DNA of 64,000 bases from Siphonodentalium dalli (Eukaryota > Mollusca > Scaphopoda > Gadilida > Siphonodentaliidae), in contig CP136064.1 in the NCBI GenBank assembly GCA_032622095.1, positions 3,406,280 to 3,470,279 of the forward strand, read 5' to 3'. Of this stretch, positions 10,818 through 25,006 are shown piece after piece. The notes below the pieces were generated by a model. The model ran no database searches and was not told where the DNA came from. It worked only from the letters and a program-made list of their open reading frames with translations. The position numbers and the translations under genes are program-made. Position 1 is the stretch's first letter; the number at the start of each line of letters is the position of its first letter.

Positions 10818-10967
10818 CTGTTTTTTTTAGATATTTTAAAACTAGTGACCCAATTGGCAGTTGACCATGCAATTACCGAACATGATTTAGCGAACACATA
10901 CGGCCTATGTAAATATTGCTGTTTGAGATAATCAATTAAGTTTATTGACCTGCATATTACAGACATA

Positions 10968-11180
10968 CAGTAATGCTCTAAGTAATCAACTTCTTAACCA
11001 CAGCAGAATTATGGGTAACTTTTCAGGATTCAGTCGGAAATATGGCTTGTTGCCATTCATCGGAAAGCTCTCCCCGAGAGCTTTCCGATGAATGGTAACA
11101 AGCCATATTTCCGACTAAATCCTGAAAAATTACCCATAATTCTGCTGTGGTTAAGAAGTCGATTACTTAGAGCATTACTG
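10968..11180. mobile_element. Fold-back miniature element, family 4 (copy b)
   Basis: TA flanks (10966-10967, 11181-11182) and ends CAGTAATGCTCTAAGTAATC and its complement. The arms are almost perfect over the whole 213 bp; the centre is GAAAGCTCTCCCCGAGAGC. Confidence 0.95.
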
Positions 11181-11501
11181 TACTTCTAATTTAATAACCG
11201 GTAATGTAAGTGTGGTATTGGCAGTCGAGTTCCTGGCATGGGTATAATATTAAAATTTAAAGATGTCAGTTATGTCCGTGTTTCCATTCATAAACACATG
11301 CTAATGCGATAACTCAAGCATTTGTTATTTAATTCTGTTCATATTGCATGTGTAGATTTATGATGACACACCCCTCACCTGTATAGTTTTTTGCTATTGA
11401 TCAGGAATCCACCCATCTCATGTCTGCTCTCCGGTGCAATAACTCAAGTGTTCTCATCTGATCATTTTCATATTTGATGTAAATAATACCAATAATGGTA
11501 T

Positions 11502-11577
11502 GACTCCATGGGCTATTCTCTATTCGGCGATGATTCATTGACTCCATGGGCTATTCTCTATTCAGCGATGATTCATT
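11502..11577 (+). repeat. 38-bp tandem duplication abutting the array
   Basis: Two copies of a 38-bp unit starting GACTCCATGGGCTATTCTC (11502-11539 and 11540-11577), differing at one base (CGGCG or CAGCG). It ends one base before the first M element of the large array. Confidence 0.95.
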
Positions 11578-11578
11578 T

Positions 11579-12031
11579 AGGTTACACTGGTGTAAATAAG
11601 GTTCCGAGTGACATCTAGCGGATGCGGGAGGAATATATAGGAGAGAATAAAATAGACACTGGGCCCTGATTGGTCAATAGCCTTGTGTGCTTTTCACATA
11701 AAAAAATCATCACACCTCTTCCCTATGATTTCCCATAGGTAAAATAACCATTGGCACAGGAACTAACCCTTTGTAGTGAAGTTTGAATATTTTGGTGTGG
11801 TCTAAAATATGACTGTATTTTTTTATGCGGTTCTGACACTAGTTACGAAAACATAAGATTTAAAGGCGAATTCCCTGCTAGACAGACATGATTTTTTTGT
11901 GTAAAAAGTTTCCCAAAATGTCAATTTTTCAGATTTAAAGAAAATTTTGGACCCAACATTTATATTGCCAACACTATACGCTAAAACGTTAGCACTGAGG
12001 CCTATGGGAAACATTTACACCAGTGTAACCT
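11579..12031. mobile_element. M element, first of ten copies
   Basis: A 453-bp sequence bounded by 19-bp perfect inverted repeats AGGTTACACTGGTGTAAAT (left) and its complement (right). It has no coding region, so it looks like a miniature inverted-repeat transposon. The left terminal repeat is itself nearly palindromic (TTACAC TG GTGTAA). Inside the array the inverted ends extend by TTT/AAA. The tenth copy (23756-24208) is followed by TTAATCAC instead of AAAGGG. No clear target duplication is visible at the outer borders. Confidence 0.85.
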
Positions 12032-12931
12032 AAAGGGAAAAAATAGCTTTTTATCATTTTTTATTCATGGGAGTCACTTTAAAGCATTTTAATGCATTTT
12101 ACAGAGCCTGGTCTTTCAGTCCAATGAATATCTCATGCTTGGTGTGGCTATTCTTGCTGCTGATGTCTTCTTTCACTTACATCAGCCAAAAAAATAGTAA
12201 GATTTTTCATAAAAAATGCCAATTTTTCAAGGTATTTTCAAAACATTTCAAGGTGGTAATAGTCACATGATAATGCAAATGACCCATAACATGAGCATGT
12301 CAACGACACATATATCAATTGTTATAAGAACCTAATCTAACAAGTATTTTGGATTTTATAGCCAGTGATATACAGATATATATCATAAAAGTGTGTCATT
12401 TCCACTGGTGGGTATGGTCATTTGAAGGTTAATAGCACTAAAACTTGGACACATTTAAGAAAATGCTTCAGCAATTCAAAGAGAGCATATCTTTATTCAA
12501 CTAATTCAATATACACCCACATCCAGTTATCTTGGATCACCCTTGCAGACCTGAAAATGTCATATTTTATTCTTCAATGTGCTGATAAAGTCATGCGCTT
12601 GATGCTCAGCTGATCAGATCTGGACTCAATGACCTCACATCACCAGAAGTTCTCTCATGGAAAGAATATTGTACAGTCTTCCATAGCTGATCCAAGTTTG
12701 CAACACCAGACCCCTAAAACTGAGTGAAAATGGGGCCTGAACATGACTGGTGGTGGAAAACTGTGCCTTTTTGATGAATAATTTGTTAAAGGGGGTGGGG
12801 TTAAATTGTGTGTGATAAATAAAGAACCATAGGGGTGATATTGTTTTTGAACACATTTTTTCCATTGATGAGCAATTCTGAAGAAATGTAGGGAGTTACA
12901 ATTATTCCGCGAAAAAGCGGGGTATCGCTTT
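12032..12931. repeat. S spacer, first of nine copies
   Basis: This 900-bp spacer begins AAAGGGAAAAAATAGC and ends with a small hairpin, CCGCGAAAAAGCGG, then GGTATCGCTTT. It includes GATAAATAAAGAACC, which contains a polyadenylation-like AATAAA. No domain was recognised in any frame, and no promoter or RNA motif is convincing. Confidence 0.8.
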
Positions 12932-15900
12932 AGGTTACACTGGTGTAAATAAGGTTCCGAGTGACATCTAGCGGATGCGGGAGGAATATATAGGAGAGAA
13001 TAAAATAGACACTGGGCCCTGATTGGTCAATAGCCTTGTGTGCTTTTCACATAAAAAAATCATCACACCTCTTCCCTATGATTTCCCATAGGTAAAATAA
13101 CCATTGGCACAGGAACTAACCCTTTGTAGTGAAGTTTGAATATTTTGGTGTGGTCTAAAATATGACTGTATTTTTTTATGCGGTTCTGACACTAGTTACG
13201 AAAACATAAGATTTAAAGGCGAATTCCCTGCTAGACAGACATGATTTTTTTGTGTAAAAAGTTTCCCAAAATGTCAATTTTTCAGATTTAAAGAAAATTT
13301 TGGACCCAACATTTATATTGCCAACACTATACGCTAAAACGTTAGCACTGAGGCCTATGGGAAACATTTACACCAGTGTAACCTAAAGGGAAAAAATAGC
13401 TTTTTATCATTTTTTATTCATGGGAGTCACTTTAAAGCATTTTAATGCATTTTACAGAGCCTGGTCTTTCAGTCCAATGAATATCTCATGCTTGGTGTGG
13501 CTATTCTTGCTGCTGATGTCTTCTTTCACTTACATCAGCCAAAAAAATAGTAAGATTTTTCATAAAAAATGCCAATTTTTCAAGGTATTTTCAAAACATT
13601 TCAAGGTGGTAATAGTCACATGATAATGCAAATGACCCATAACATGAGCATGTCAACGACACATATATCAATTGTTATAAGAACCTAATCTAACAAGTAT
13701 TTTGGATTTTATAGCCAGTGATATACAGATATATATCATAAAAGTGTGTCATTTCCACTGGTGGGTATGGTCATTTGAAGGTTAATAGCACTAAAACTTG
13801 GACACATTTAAGAAAATGCTTCAGCAATTCAAAGAGAGCATATCTTTATTCAACTAATTCAATATACACCCACATCCAGTTATCTTGGATCACCCTTGCA
13901 GACCTGAAAATGTCATATTTTATTCTTCAATGTGCTGATAAAGTCATGCGCTTGATGCTCAGCTGATCAGATCTGGACTCAATGACCTCACATCACCAGA
14001 AGTTCTCTCATGGAAAGAATATTGTACAGTCTTCCATAGCTGATCCAAGTTTGCAACACCAGACCCCTAAAACTGAGTGAAAATGGGGCCTGAACATGAC
14101 TGGTGGTGGAAAACTGTGCCTTTTTGATGAATAATTTGTTAAAGGGGGTGGGGTTAAATTGTGTGTGATAAATAAAGAACCATAGGGGTGATATTGTTTT
14201 TGAACACATTTTTTCCATTGATGAGCAATTCTGAAGAAATGTAGGGAGTTACAATTATTCCGCGAAAAAGCGGGGTATCGCTTTAGGTTACACTGGTGTA
14301 AATAAGGTTCCGAGTGACATCTAGCGGATGCGGGAGGAATATATAGGAGAGAATAAAATAGACACTGGGCCCTGATTGGTCAATAGCCTTGTGTGCTTTT
14401 CACATAAAAAAATCATCACACCTCTTCCCTATGATTTCCCATAGGTAAAATAACCATTGGCACAGGAACTAACCCTTTGTAGTGAAGTTTGAATATTTTG
14501 GTGTGGTCTAAAATATGACTGTATTTTTTTATGCGGTTCTGACACTAGTTACGAAAACATAAGATTTAAAGGCGAATTCCCTGCTAGACAGACATGATTT
14601 TTTTGTGTAAAAAGTTTCCCAAAATGTCAATTTTTCAGATTTAAAGAAAATTTTGGACCCAACATTTATATTGCCAACACTATACGCTAAAACGTTAGCA
14701 CTGAGGCCTATGGGAAACATTTACACCAGTGTAACCTAAAGGGAAAAAATAGCTTTTTATCATTTTTTATTCATGGGAGTCACTTTAAAGCATTTTAATG
14801 CATTTTACAGAGCCTGGTCTTTCAGTCCAATGAATATCTCATGCTTGGTGTGGCTATTCTTGCTGCTGATGTCTTCTTTCACTTACATCAGCCAAAAAAA
14901 TAGTAAGATTTTTCATAAAAAATGCCAATTTTTCAAGGTATTTTCAAAACATTTCAAGGTGGTAATAGTCACATGATAATGCAAATGACCCATAACATGA
15001 GCATGTCAACGACACATATATCAATTGTTATAAGAACCTAATCTAACAAGTATTTTGGATTTTATAGCCAGTGATATACAGATATATATCATAAAAGTGT
15101 GTCATTTCCACTGGTGGGTATGGTCATTTGAAGGTTAATAGCACTAAAACTTGGACACATTTAAGAAAATGCTTCAGCAATTCAAAGAGAGCATATCTTT
15201 ATTCAACTAATTCAATATACACCCACATTCAGTTATCTTGGATCACCCTTGCAGACCTGAAAATGTCATATTTTATTCTTCAATGTGCTGATAAAGTCAT
15301 GCGCTTGATGCTCAGCTGATCAGATCTGGACTCAATGACCTCACATCACCAGAAGTTCTCTCATGGAAAGAATATTGTACAGTCTTCCATAGCTGATCCA
15401 AGTTTGCAACACCAGACCCCTAAAACTGAGTGAAAATGGGGCCTGAACATGACTGGTGGTGGAAAACTGTGCCTTTTTGATGAATAATTTGTTAAAGGGG
15501 GTGGGGTTAAATTGTGTGTGATAAATAAAGAACCATAGGGGTGATATTGTTTTTGAACACATTTTTTCCATTGATGAGCAATTCTGAAGAAATGTAGGGA
15601 GTTACAATTATTCCGCGAAAAAGCGGGGTATCGCTTTAGGTTACACTGGTGTAAATAAGGTTCCGAGTGACATCTAGCGGATGCGGGAGGAATATATAGG
15701 AGAGAATAAAATAGACACTGGGCCCTGATTGGTCAATAGCCTTGTGTGCTTTTCACATAAAAAAATCATCACACCTCTTCCCTATGATTTCCCATAGGTA
15801 AAATAACCATTGGCACAGGAACTAACCCTTTGTAGTGAAGTTTGAATATTTTGGTGTGGTCTAAAATATGACTGTATTTTTTTATGCGGTTCTGACACTA

Positions 15901-18900
15901 GTTACGAAAACATAAGATTTAAAGGCGAATTCCCTGCTAGACAGACATGATTTTTTTGTGTAAAAAGTTTCCCAAAATGTCAATTTTTCAGATTTAAAGA
16001 AAATTTTGGACCCAACATTTATATTGCCAACACTATACGCTAAAACGTTAGCACTGAGGCCTATGGGAAACATTTACACCAGTGTAACCTAAAGGGAAAA
16101 AATAGCTTTTTATCATTTTTTATTCATGGGAGTCACTTTAAAGCATTTTAATGCATTTTACAGAGCCTGGTCTTTCAGTCCAATGAATATCTCATGCTTG
16201 GTGTGGCTATTCTTGCTGCTGATGTCTTCTTTCACTTACATCAGCCAAAAAAATAGTAAGATTTTTCATAAAAAATGCCAATTTTTCAAGGTATTTTCAA
16301 AACATTTCAAGGTGGTAATAGTCACATGATAATGCAAATGACCCATAACATGAGCATGTCAACGACACATATATCAATTGTTATAAGAACCTAATCTAAC
16401 AAGTATTTTGGATTTTATAGCCAGTGATATACAGATATATATCATAAAAGTGTGTCATTTCCACTGGTGGGTATGGTCATTTGAAGGTTAATAGCACTAA
16501 AACTTGGACACATTTAAGAAAATGCTTCAGCAATTCAAAGAGAGCATATCTTTATTCAACTAATTCAATATACACCCACATCCAGTTATCTTGGATCACC
16601 CTTGCAGACCTGAAAATGTCATATTTTATTCTTCAATGTGCTGATAAAGTCATGCGCTTGATGCTCAGCTGATCAGATCTGGACTCAATGACCTCACATC
16701 ACCAGAAGTTCTCTCATGGAAAGAATATTGTACAGTCTTCCATAGCTGATCCAAGTTTGCAACACCAGACCCCTAAAACTGAGTGAAAATGGGGCCTGAA
16801 CATGACTGGTGGTGGAAAACTGTGCCTTTTTGATGAATAATTTGTTAAAGGGGGTGGGGTTAAATTGTGTGTGATAAATAAAGAACCATAGGGGTGATAT
16901 TGTTTTTGAACACATTTTTTCCATTGATGAGCAATTCTGAAGAAATGTAGGGAGTTACAATTATTCCGCGAAAAAGCGGGGTATCGCTTTAGGTTACACT
17001 GGTGTAAATAAGGTTCCGAGTGACATCTAGCGGATGCGGGAGGAATATATAGGAGAGAATAAAATAGACACTGGGCCCTGATTGGTCAATAGCCTTGTGT
17101 GCTTTTCACATAAAAAAATCATCACACCTCTTCCCTATGATTTCCCATAGGTAAAATAACCATTGGCACAGGAACTAACCCTTTGTAGTGAAGTTTGAAT
17201 ATTTTGGTGTGGTCTAAAATATGACTGTATTTTTTTATGCGGTTCTGACACTAGTTACGAAAACATAAGATTTAAAGGCGAATTCCCTGCTAGACAGACA
17301 TGATTTTTTTGTGTAAAAAGTTTCCCAAAATGTCAATTTTTCAGATTTAAAGAAAATTTTGGACCCAACATTTATATTGCCAACACTATACGCTAAAACG
17401 TTAGCACTGAGGCCTATGGGAAACATTTACACCAGTGTAACCTAAAGGGAAAAAATAGCTTTTTATCATTTTTTATTCATGGGAGTCACTTTAAAGCATT
17501 TTAATGCATTTTACAGAGCCTGGTCTTTCAGTCCAATGAATATCTCATGCTTGGTGTGGCTATTCTTGCTGCTGATGTCTTCTTTCACTTACATCAGCCA
17601 AAAAAATAGTAAGATTTTTCATAAAAAATGCCAATTTTTCAAGGTATTTTCAAAACATTTCAAGGTGGTAATAGTCACATGATAATGCAAATGACCCATA
17701 ACATGAGCATGTCAACGACACATATATCAATTGTTATAAGAACCTAATCTAACAAGTATTTTGGATTTTATAGCCAGTGATATACAGATATATATCATAA
17801 AAGTGTGTCATTTCCACTGGTGGGTATGGTCATTTGAAGGTTAATAGCACTAAAACTTGGACACATTTAAGAAAATGCTTCAGCAATTCAAAGAGAGCAT
17901 ATCTTTATTCAACTAATTCAATATACACCCACATTCAGTTATCTTGGATCACCCTTGCAGACCTGAAAATGTCATATTTTATTCTTCAATGTGCTGATAA
18001 AGTCATGCGCTTGATGCTCAGCTGATCAGATCTGGACTCAATGACCTCACATCACCAGAAGTTCTCTCATGGAAAGAATATTGTACAGTCTTCCATAGCT
18101 GATCCAAGTTTGCAACACCAGACCCCTAAAACTGAGTGAAAATGGGGCCTGAACATGACTGGTGGTGGAAAACTGTGCCTTTTTGATGAATAATTTGTTA
18201 AAGGGGGTGGGGTTAAATTGTGTGTGATAAATAAAGAACCATAGGGGTGATATTGTTTTTGAACACATTTTTTCCATTGATGAGCAATTCTGAAGAAATG
18301 TAGGGAGTTACAATTATTCCGCGAAAAAGCGGGGTATCGCTTTAGGTTACACTGGTGTAAATAAGGTTCCGAGTGACATCTAGCGGATGCGGGAGGAATA
18401 TATAGGAGAGAATAAAATAGACACTGGGCCCTGATTGGTCAATAGCCTTGTGTGCTTTTCACATAAAAAAATCATCACACCTCTTCCCTATGATTTCCCA
18501 TAGGTAAAATAACCATTGGCACAGGAACTAACCCTTTGTAGTGAAGTTTGAATATTTTGGTGTGGTCTAAAATATGACTGTATTTTTTTATGCGGTTCTG
18601 ACACTAGTTACGAAAACATAAGATTTAAAGGCGAATTCCCTGCTAGACAGACATGATTTTTTTGTGTAAAAAGTTTCCCAAAATGTCAATTTTTCAGATT
18701 TAAAGAAAATTTTGGACCCAACATTTATATTGCCAACACTATACGCTAAAACGTTAGCACTGAGGCCTATGGGAAACATTTACACCAGTGTAACCTAAAG
18801 GGAAAAAATAGCTTTTTATCATTTTTTATTCATGGGAGTCACTTTAAAGCATTTTAATGCATTTTACAGAGCCTGGTCTTTCAGTCCAATGAATATCTCA

Positions 18901-21900
18901 TGCTTGGTGTGGCTATTCTTGCTGCTGATGTCTTCTTTCACTTACATCAGCCAAAAAAATAGTAAGATTTTTCATAAAAAATGCCAATTTTTCAAGGTAT
19001 TTTCAAAACATTTCAAGGTGGTAATAGTCACATGATAATGCAAATGACCCATAACATGAGCATGTCAACGACACATATATCAATTGTTATAAGAACCTAA
19101 TCTAACAAGTATTTTGGATTTTATAGCCAGTGATATACAGATATATATCATAAAAGTGTGTCATTTCCACTGGTGGGTATGGTCATTTGAAGGTTAATAG
19201 CACTAAAACTTGGACACATTTAAGAAAATGCTTCAGCAATTCAAAGAGAGCATATCTTTATTCAACTAATTCAATATACACCCACATCCAGTTATCTTGG
19301 ATCACCCTTGCAGACCTGAAAATGTCATATTTTATTCTTCAATGTGCTGATAAAGTCATGCGCTTGATGCTCAGCTGATCAGATCTGGACTCAATGACCT
19401 CACATCACCAGAAGTTCTCTCATGGAAAGAATATTGTACAGTCTTCCATAGCTGATCCAAGTTTGCAACACCAGACCCCTAAAACTGAGTGAAAATGGGG
19501 CCTGAACATGACTGGTGGTGGAAAACTGTGCCTTTTTGATGAATAATTTGTTAAAGGGGGTGGGGTTAAATTGTGTGTGATAAATAAAGAACCATAGGGG
19601 TGATATTGTTTTTGAACACATTTTTTCCATTGATGAGCAATTCTGAAGAAATGTAGGGAGTTACAATTATTCCGCGAAAAAGCGGGGTATCGCTTTAGGT
19701 TACACTGGTGTAAATAAGGTTCCGAGTGACATCTAGCGGATGCGGGAGGAATATATAGGAGAGAATAAAATAGACACTGGGCCCTGATTGGTCAATAGCC
19801 TTGTGTGCTTTTCACATAAAAAAATCATCACACCTCTTCCCTATGATTTCCCATAGGTAAAATAACCATTGGCACAGGAACTAACCCTTTGTAGTGAAGT
19901 TTGAATATTTTGGTGTGGTCTAAAATATGACTGTATTTTTTTATGCGGTTCTGACACTAGTTACGAAAACATAAGATTTAAAGGCGAATTCCCTGCTAGA
20001 CAGACATGATTTTTTTGTGTAAAAAGTTTCCCAAAATGTCAATTTTTCAGATTTAAAGAAAATTTTGGACCCAACATTTATATTGCCAACACTATACGCT
20101 AAAACGTTAGCACTGAGGCCTATGGGAAACATTTACACCAGTGTAACCTAAAGGGAAAAAATAGCTTTTTATCATTTTTTATTCATGGGAGTCACTTTAA
20201 AGCATTTTAATGCATTTTACAGAGCCTGGTCTTTCAGTCCAATGAATATCTCATGCTTGGTGTGGCTATTCTTGCTGCTGATGTCTTCTTTCACTTACAT
20301 CAGCCAAAAAAATAGTAAGATTTTTCATAAAAAATGCCAATTTTTCAAGGTATTTTCAAAACATTTCAAGGTGGTAATAGTCACATGATAATGCAAATGA
20401 CCCATAACATGAGCATGTCAACGACACATATATCAATTGTTATAAGAACCTAATCTAACAAGTATTTTGGATTTTATAGCCAGTGATATACAGATATATA
20501 TCATAAAAGTGTGTCATTTCCACTGGTGGGTATGGTCATTTGAAGGTTAATAGCACTAAAACTTGGACACATTTAAGAAAATGCTTCAGCAATTCAAAGA
20601 GAGCATATCTTTATTCAACTAATTCAATATACACCCACATTCAGTTATCTTGGATCACCCTTGCAGACCTGAAAATGTCATATTTTATTCTTCAATGTGC
20701 TGATAAAGTCATGCGCTTGATGCTCAGCTGATCAGATCTGGACTCAATGACCTCACATCACCAGAAGTTCTCTCATGGAAAGAATATTGTACAGTCTTCC
20801 ATAGCTGATCCAAGTTTGCAACACCAGACCCCTAAAACTGAGTGAAAATGGGGCCTGAACATGACTGGTGGTGGAAAACTGTGCCTTTTTGATGAATAAT
20901 TTGTTAAAGGGGGTGGGGTTAAATTGTGTGTGATAAATAAAGAACCATAGGGGTGATATTGTTTTTGAACACATTTTTTCCATTGATGAGCAATTCTGAA
21001 GAAATGTAGGGAGTTACAATTATTCCGCGAAAAAGCGGGGTATCGCTTTAGGTTACACTGGTGTAAATAAGGTTCCGAGTGACATCTAGCGGATGCGGGA
21101 GGAATATATAGGAGAGAATAAAATAGACACTGGGCCCTGATTGGTCAATAGCCTTGTGTGCTTTTCACATAAAAAAATCATCACACCTCTTCCCTATGAT
21201 TTCCCATAGGTAAAATAACCATTGGCACAGGAACTAACCCTTTGTAGTGAAGTTTGAATATTTTGGTGTGGTCTAAAATATGACTGTATTTTTTTATGCG
21301 GTTCTGACACTAGTTACGAAAACATAAGATTTAAAGGCGAATTCCCTGCTAGACAGACATGATTTTTTTGTGTAAAAAGTTTCCCAAAATGTCAATTTTT
21401 CAGATTTAAAGAAAATTTTGGACCCAACATTTATATTGCCAACACTATACGCTAAAACGTTAGCACTGAGGCCTATGGGAAACATTTACACCAGTGTAAC
21501 CTAAAGGGAAAAAATAGCTTTTTATCATTTTTTATTCATGGGAGTCACTTTAAAGCATTTTAATGCATTTTACAGAGCCTGGTCTTTCAGTCCAATGAAT
21601 ATCTCATGCTTGGTGTGGCTATTCTTGCTGCTGATGTCTTCTTTCACTTACATCAGCCAAAAAAATAGTAAGATTTTTCATAAAAAATGCCAATTTTTCA
21701 AGGTATTTTCAAAACATTTCAAGGTGGTAATAGTCACATGATAATGCAAATGACCCATAACATGAGCATGTCAACGACACATATATCAATTGTTATAAGA
21801 ACCTAATCTAACAAGTATTTTGGATTTTATAGCCAGTGATATACAGATATATATCATAAAAGTGTGTCATTTCCACTGGTGGGTATGGTCATTTGAAGGT

Positions 21901-24326
21901 TAATAGCACTAAAACTTGGACACATTTAAGAAAATGCTTCAGCAATTCAAAGAGAGCATATCTTTATTCAACTAATTCAATATACACCCACATCCAGTTA
22001 TCTTGGATCACCCTTGCAGACCTGAAAATGTCATATTTTATTCTTCAATGTGCTGATAAAGTCATGCGCTTGATGCTCAGCTGATCAGATCTGGACTCAA
22101 TGACCTCACATCACCAGAAGTTCTCTCATGGAAAGAATATTGTACAGTCTTCCATAGCTGATCCAAGTTTGCAACACCAGACCCCTAAAACTGAGTGAAA
22201 ATGGGGCCTGAACATGACTGGTGGTGGAAAACTGTGCCTTTTTGATGAATAATTTGTTAAAGGGGGTGGGGTTAAATTGTGTGTGATAAATAAAGAACCA
22301 TAGGGGTGATATTGTTTTTGAACACATTTTTTCCATTGATGAGCAATTCTGAAGAAATGTAGGGAGTTACAATTATTCCGCGAAAAAGCGGGGTATCGCT
22401 TTAGGTTACACTGGTGTAAATAAGGTTCCGAGTGACATCTAGCGGATGCGGGAGGAATATATAGGAGAGAATAAAATAGACACTGGGCCCTGATTGGTCA
22501 ATAGCCTTGTGTGCTTTTCACATAAAAAAATCATCACACCTCTTCCCTATGATTTCCCATAGGTAAAATAACCATTGGCACAGGAACTAACCCTTTGTAG
22601 TGAAGTTTGAATATTTTGGTGTGGTCTAAAATATGACTGTATTTTTTTATGCGGTTCTGACACTAGTTACGAAAACATAAGATTTAAAGGCGAATTCCCT
22701 GCTAGACAGACATGATTTTTTTGTGTAAAAAGTTTCCCAAAATGTCAATTTTTCAGATTTAAAGAAAATTTTGGACCCAACATTTATATTGCCAACACTA
22801 TACGCTAAAACGTTAGCACTGAGGCCTATGGGAAACATTTACACCAGTGTAACCTAAAGGGAAAAAATAGCTTTTTATCATTTTTTATTCATGGGAGTCA
22901 CTTTAAAGCATTTTAATGCATTTTACAGAGCCTGGTCTTTCAGTCCAATGAATATCTCATGCTTGGTGTGGCTATTCTTGCTGCTGATGTCTTCTTTCAC
23001 TTACATCAGCCAAAAAAATAGTAAGATTTTTCATAAAAAATGCCAATTTTTCAAGGTATTTTCAAAACATTTCAAGGTGGTAATAGTCACATGATAATGC
23101 AAATGACCCATAACATGAGCATGTCAACGACACATATATCAATTGTTATAAGAACCTAATCTAACAAGTATTTTGGATTTTATAGCCAGTGATATACAGA
23201 TATATATCATAAAAGTGTGTCATTTCCACTGGTGGGTATGGTCATTTGAAGGTTAATAGCACTAAAACTTGGACACATTTAAGAAAATGCTTCAGCAATT
23301 CAAAGAGAGCATATCTTTATTCAACTAATTCAATATACACCCACATTCAGTTATCTTGGATCACCCTTGCAGACCTGAAAATGTCATATTTTATTCTTCA
23401 ATGTGCTGATAAAGTCATGCGCTTGATGCTCAGCTGATCAGATCTGGACTCAATGACCTCACATCACCAGAAGTTCTCTCATGGAAAGAATATTGTACAG
23501 TCTTCCATAGCTGATCCAAGTTTGCAACACCAGACCCCTAAAACTGAGTGAAAATGGGGCCTGAACATGACTGGTGGTGGAAAACTGTGCCTTTTTGATG
23601 AATAATTTGTTAAAGGGGGTGGGGTTAAATTGTGTGTGATAAATAAAGAACCATAGGGGTGATATTGTTTTTGAACACATTTTTTCCATTGATGAGCAAT
23701 TCTGAAGAAATGTAGGGAGTTACAATTATTCCGCGAAAAAGCGGGGTATCGCTTTAGGTTACACTGGTGTAAATAAGGTTCCGAGTGACATCTAGCGGAT
23801 GCGGGAGGAATATATAGGAGAGAATAAAATAGACACTGGGCCCTGATTGGTCAATAGCCTTGTGTGCTTTTCACATAAAAAAATCATCACACCTCTTCCC
23901 TATGATTTCCCATAGGTAAAATAACCATTGGCACAGGAACTAACCCTTTGTAGTGAAGTTTGAATATTTTGGTGTGGTCTAAAATATGACTGTATTTTTT
24001 TATGCGGTTCTGACACTAGTTACGAAAACATAAGATTTAAAGGCGAATTCCCTGCTAGACAGACATGATTTTTTTGTGTAAAAAGTTTCCCAAAATGTCA
24101 ATTTTTCAGATTTAAAGAAAATTTTGGACCCAACATTTATATTGCCAACACTATACGCTAAAACGTTAGCACTGAGGCCTATGGGAAACATTTACACCAG
24201 TGTAACCTTTAATCACAAATTGATTATCCTGGAATTTCATTCAGATTTCTCTGTGATGCATTGTTATTGAATAAGTGAGAATTCTGATGTTATCAGAAAT
24301 GTGTCTGTCCTGCATGCACAAATATA

Positions 24327-24540
24327 CAGTAATGCCCTAAATAATCGACTCCTTAACAACAGCAGAATTATGGGTAATTTTTCAGGATTTAGTCGGAAAT
24401 ACGGCTTGTTGCCATTCATCGGAAAGCTCTCAGTGAGAGCTTTCCGATGAATGGCAAAAAGCCATATTTTCGACTAAATCCTGAAAAGTTACCCATAATT
24501 CTGCTGTGGTTTAAGGAGTCGATTATTTAGGGCATTACTG
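24327..24540. mobile_element. Fold-back miniature element, family 4 (copy c)
   Basis: TA-flanked, with ends CAGTAATGCCCTAAATAATCG and complement; arms nearly perfect. It lies 118 bp right of the end of the large array. Confidence 0.93.
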
Positions 24541-24639
24541 TAGATGCTCATTATAGCTACCTGTATTTGGGATGATCAACTCAGTTTATTGATACGTACA
24601 GAAAACTTTTGATTTTAAGTTGTGTACTCTCCGGTGCCT

Positions 24640-24786
24640 AATAATTATGCCAGCACGATTATTAATTTTGGAGAAAAATACCCAACGATCTGAACGATCA
24701 ATATTATTTGGCATTTAGACATAGAGTGAAATTACCATCACTCTTATTAATTTCAGCATAAATCCCCATCCATCACTATTATTAGG
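24640..24786. repeat. Short region with dyads
   Basis: Contains ATAATTATGCCAGCACGATTATTAATT-like AT dyads and repeated CATCACT(C/A)TTATTA near 24740 and 24770. Unclassified. Confidence 0.3.
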
Positions 24787-24788
24787 TA

Positions 24789-24968
24789 CAGTAATGCTCT
24801 AAGTAATCGACCTCTTAACCAAAGCAGAATTATGGGTAACTTTTCAGGATTTAGTCGGAAATATGGCTTGTTGCCATTCATCAGAAAGTTCTAAATTTCC
24901 GACTAAATCCTGAAAAGTTACCCATAATTCTGCTTTGGTTAAGAGGTCGATTACTTAGAGCATTACTG
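24789..24968. mobile_element. Fold-back miniature element, family 4 (copy d)
   Basis: TA-flanked family 4 copy with a shortened centre: the GGAAAGCTCT loop region is partly deleted, giving CATCAGAAAGTTCTAAATTTC. Confidence 0.92.
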
Positions 24969-25006
24969 TACATGAGAGTAGTTGACATCTGCACATGGTA
25001 TAATAT

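Larger units (their letters stand above)
11579..24208. repeat. 1353-bp tandem array (M-S)9-M
   Basis: Nine full 1353-bp units plus a final partial unit of 453 bp. Unit starts are 11579, 12932, 14285, 15638, 16991, 18344, 19697, 21050, 22403 and 23756. Each unit is a 453-bp element M with 19-bp inverted ends (AGGTTACACTGGTGTAAAT and complement), followed by a 900-bp spacer S. The copies are almost identical. One alternating base (ACATCCAG or ACATTCAG) is at 12523, 13876, 15229, 16582, 17935, 19288, 20641, 21994 and 23347 and reads C C T C T C T C T. Short frames on both strands recur in every unit, but nothing suggests translation. The very high identity implies recent expansion or homogenisation, or an assembly estimate of copy number. 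Confidence 0.98.

Noticed and set aside
11823-24191. Open frames of 63-76 codons repeated in every unit of the 1353-bp array, on both strands
   Set aside because: They recur only because the units are nearly identical. They are short, unlike any known domain, and overlap sequence with no splice or promoter support.
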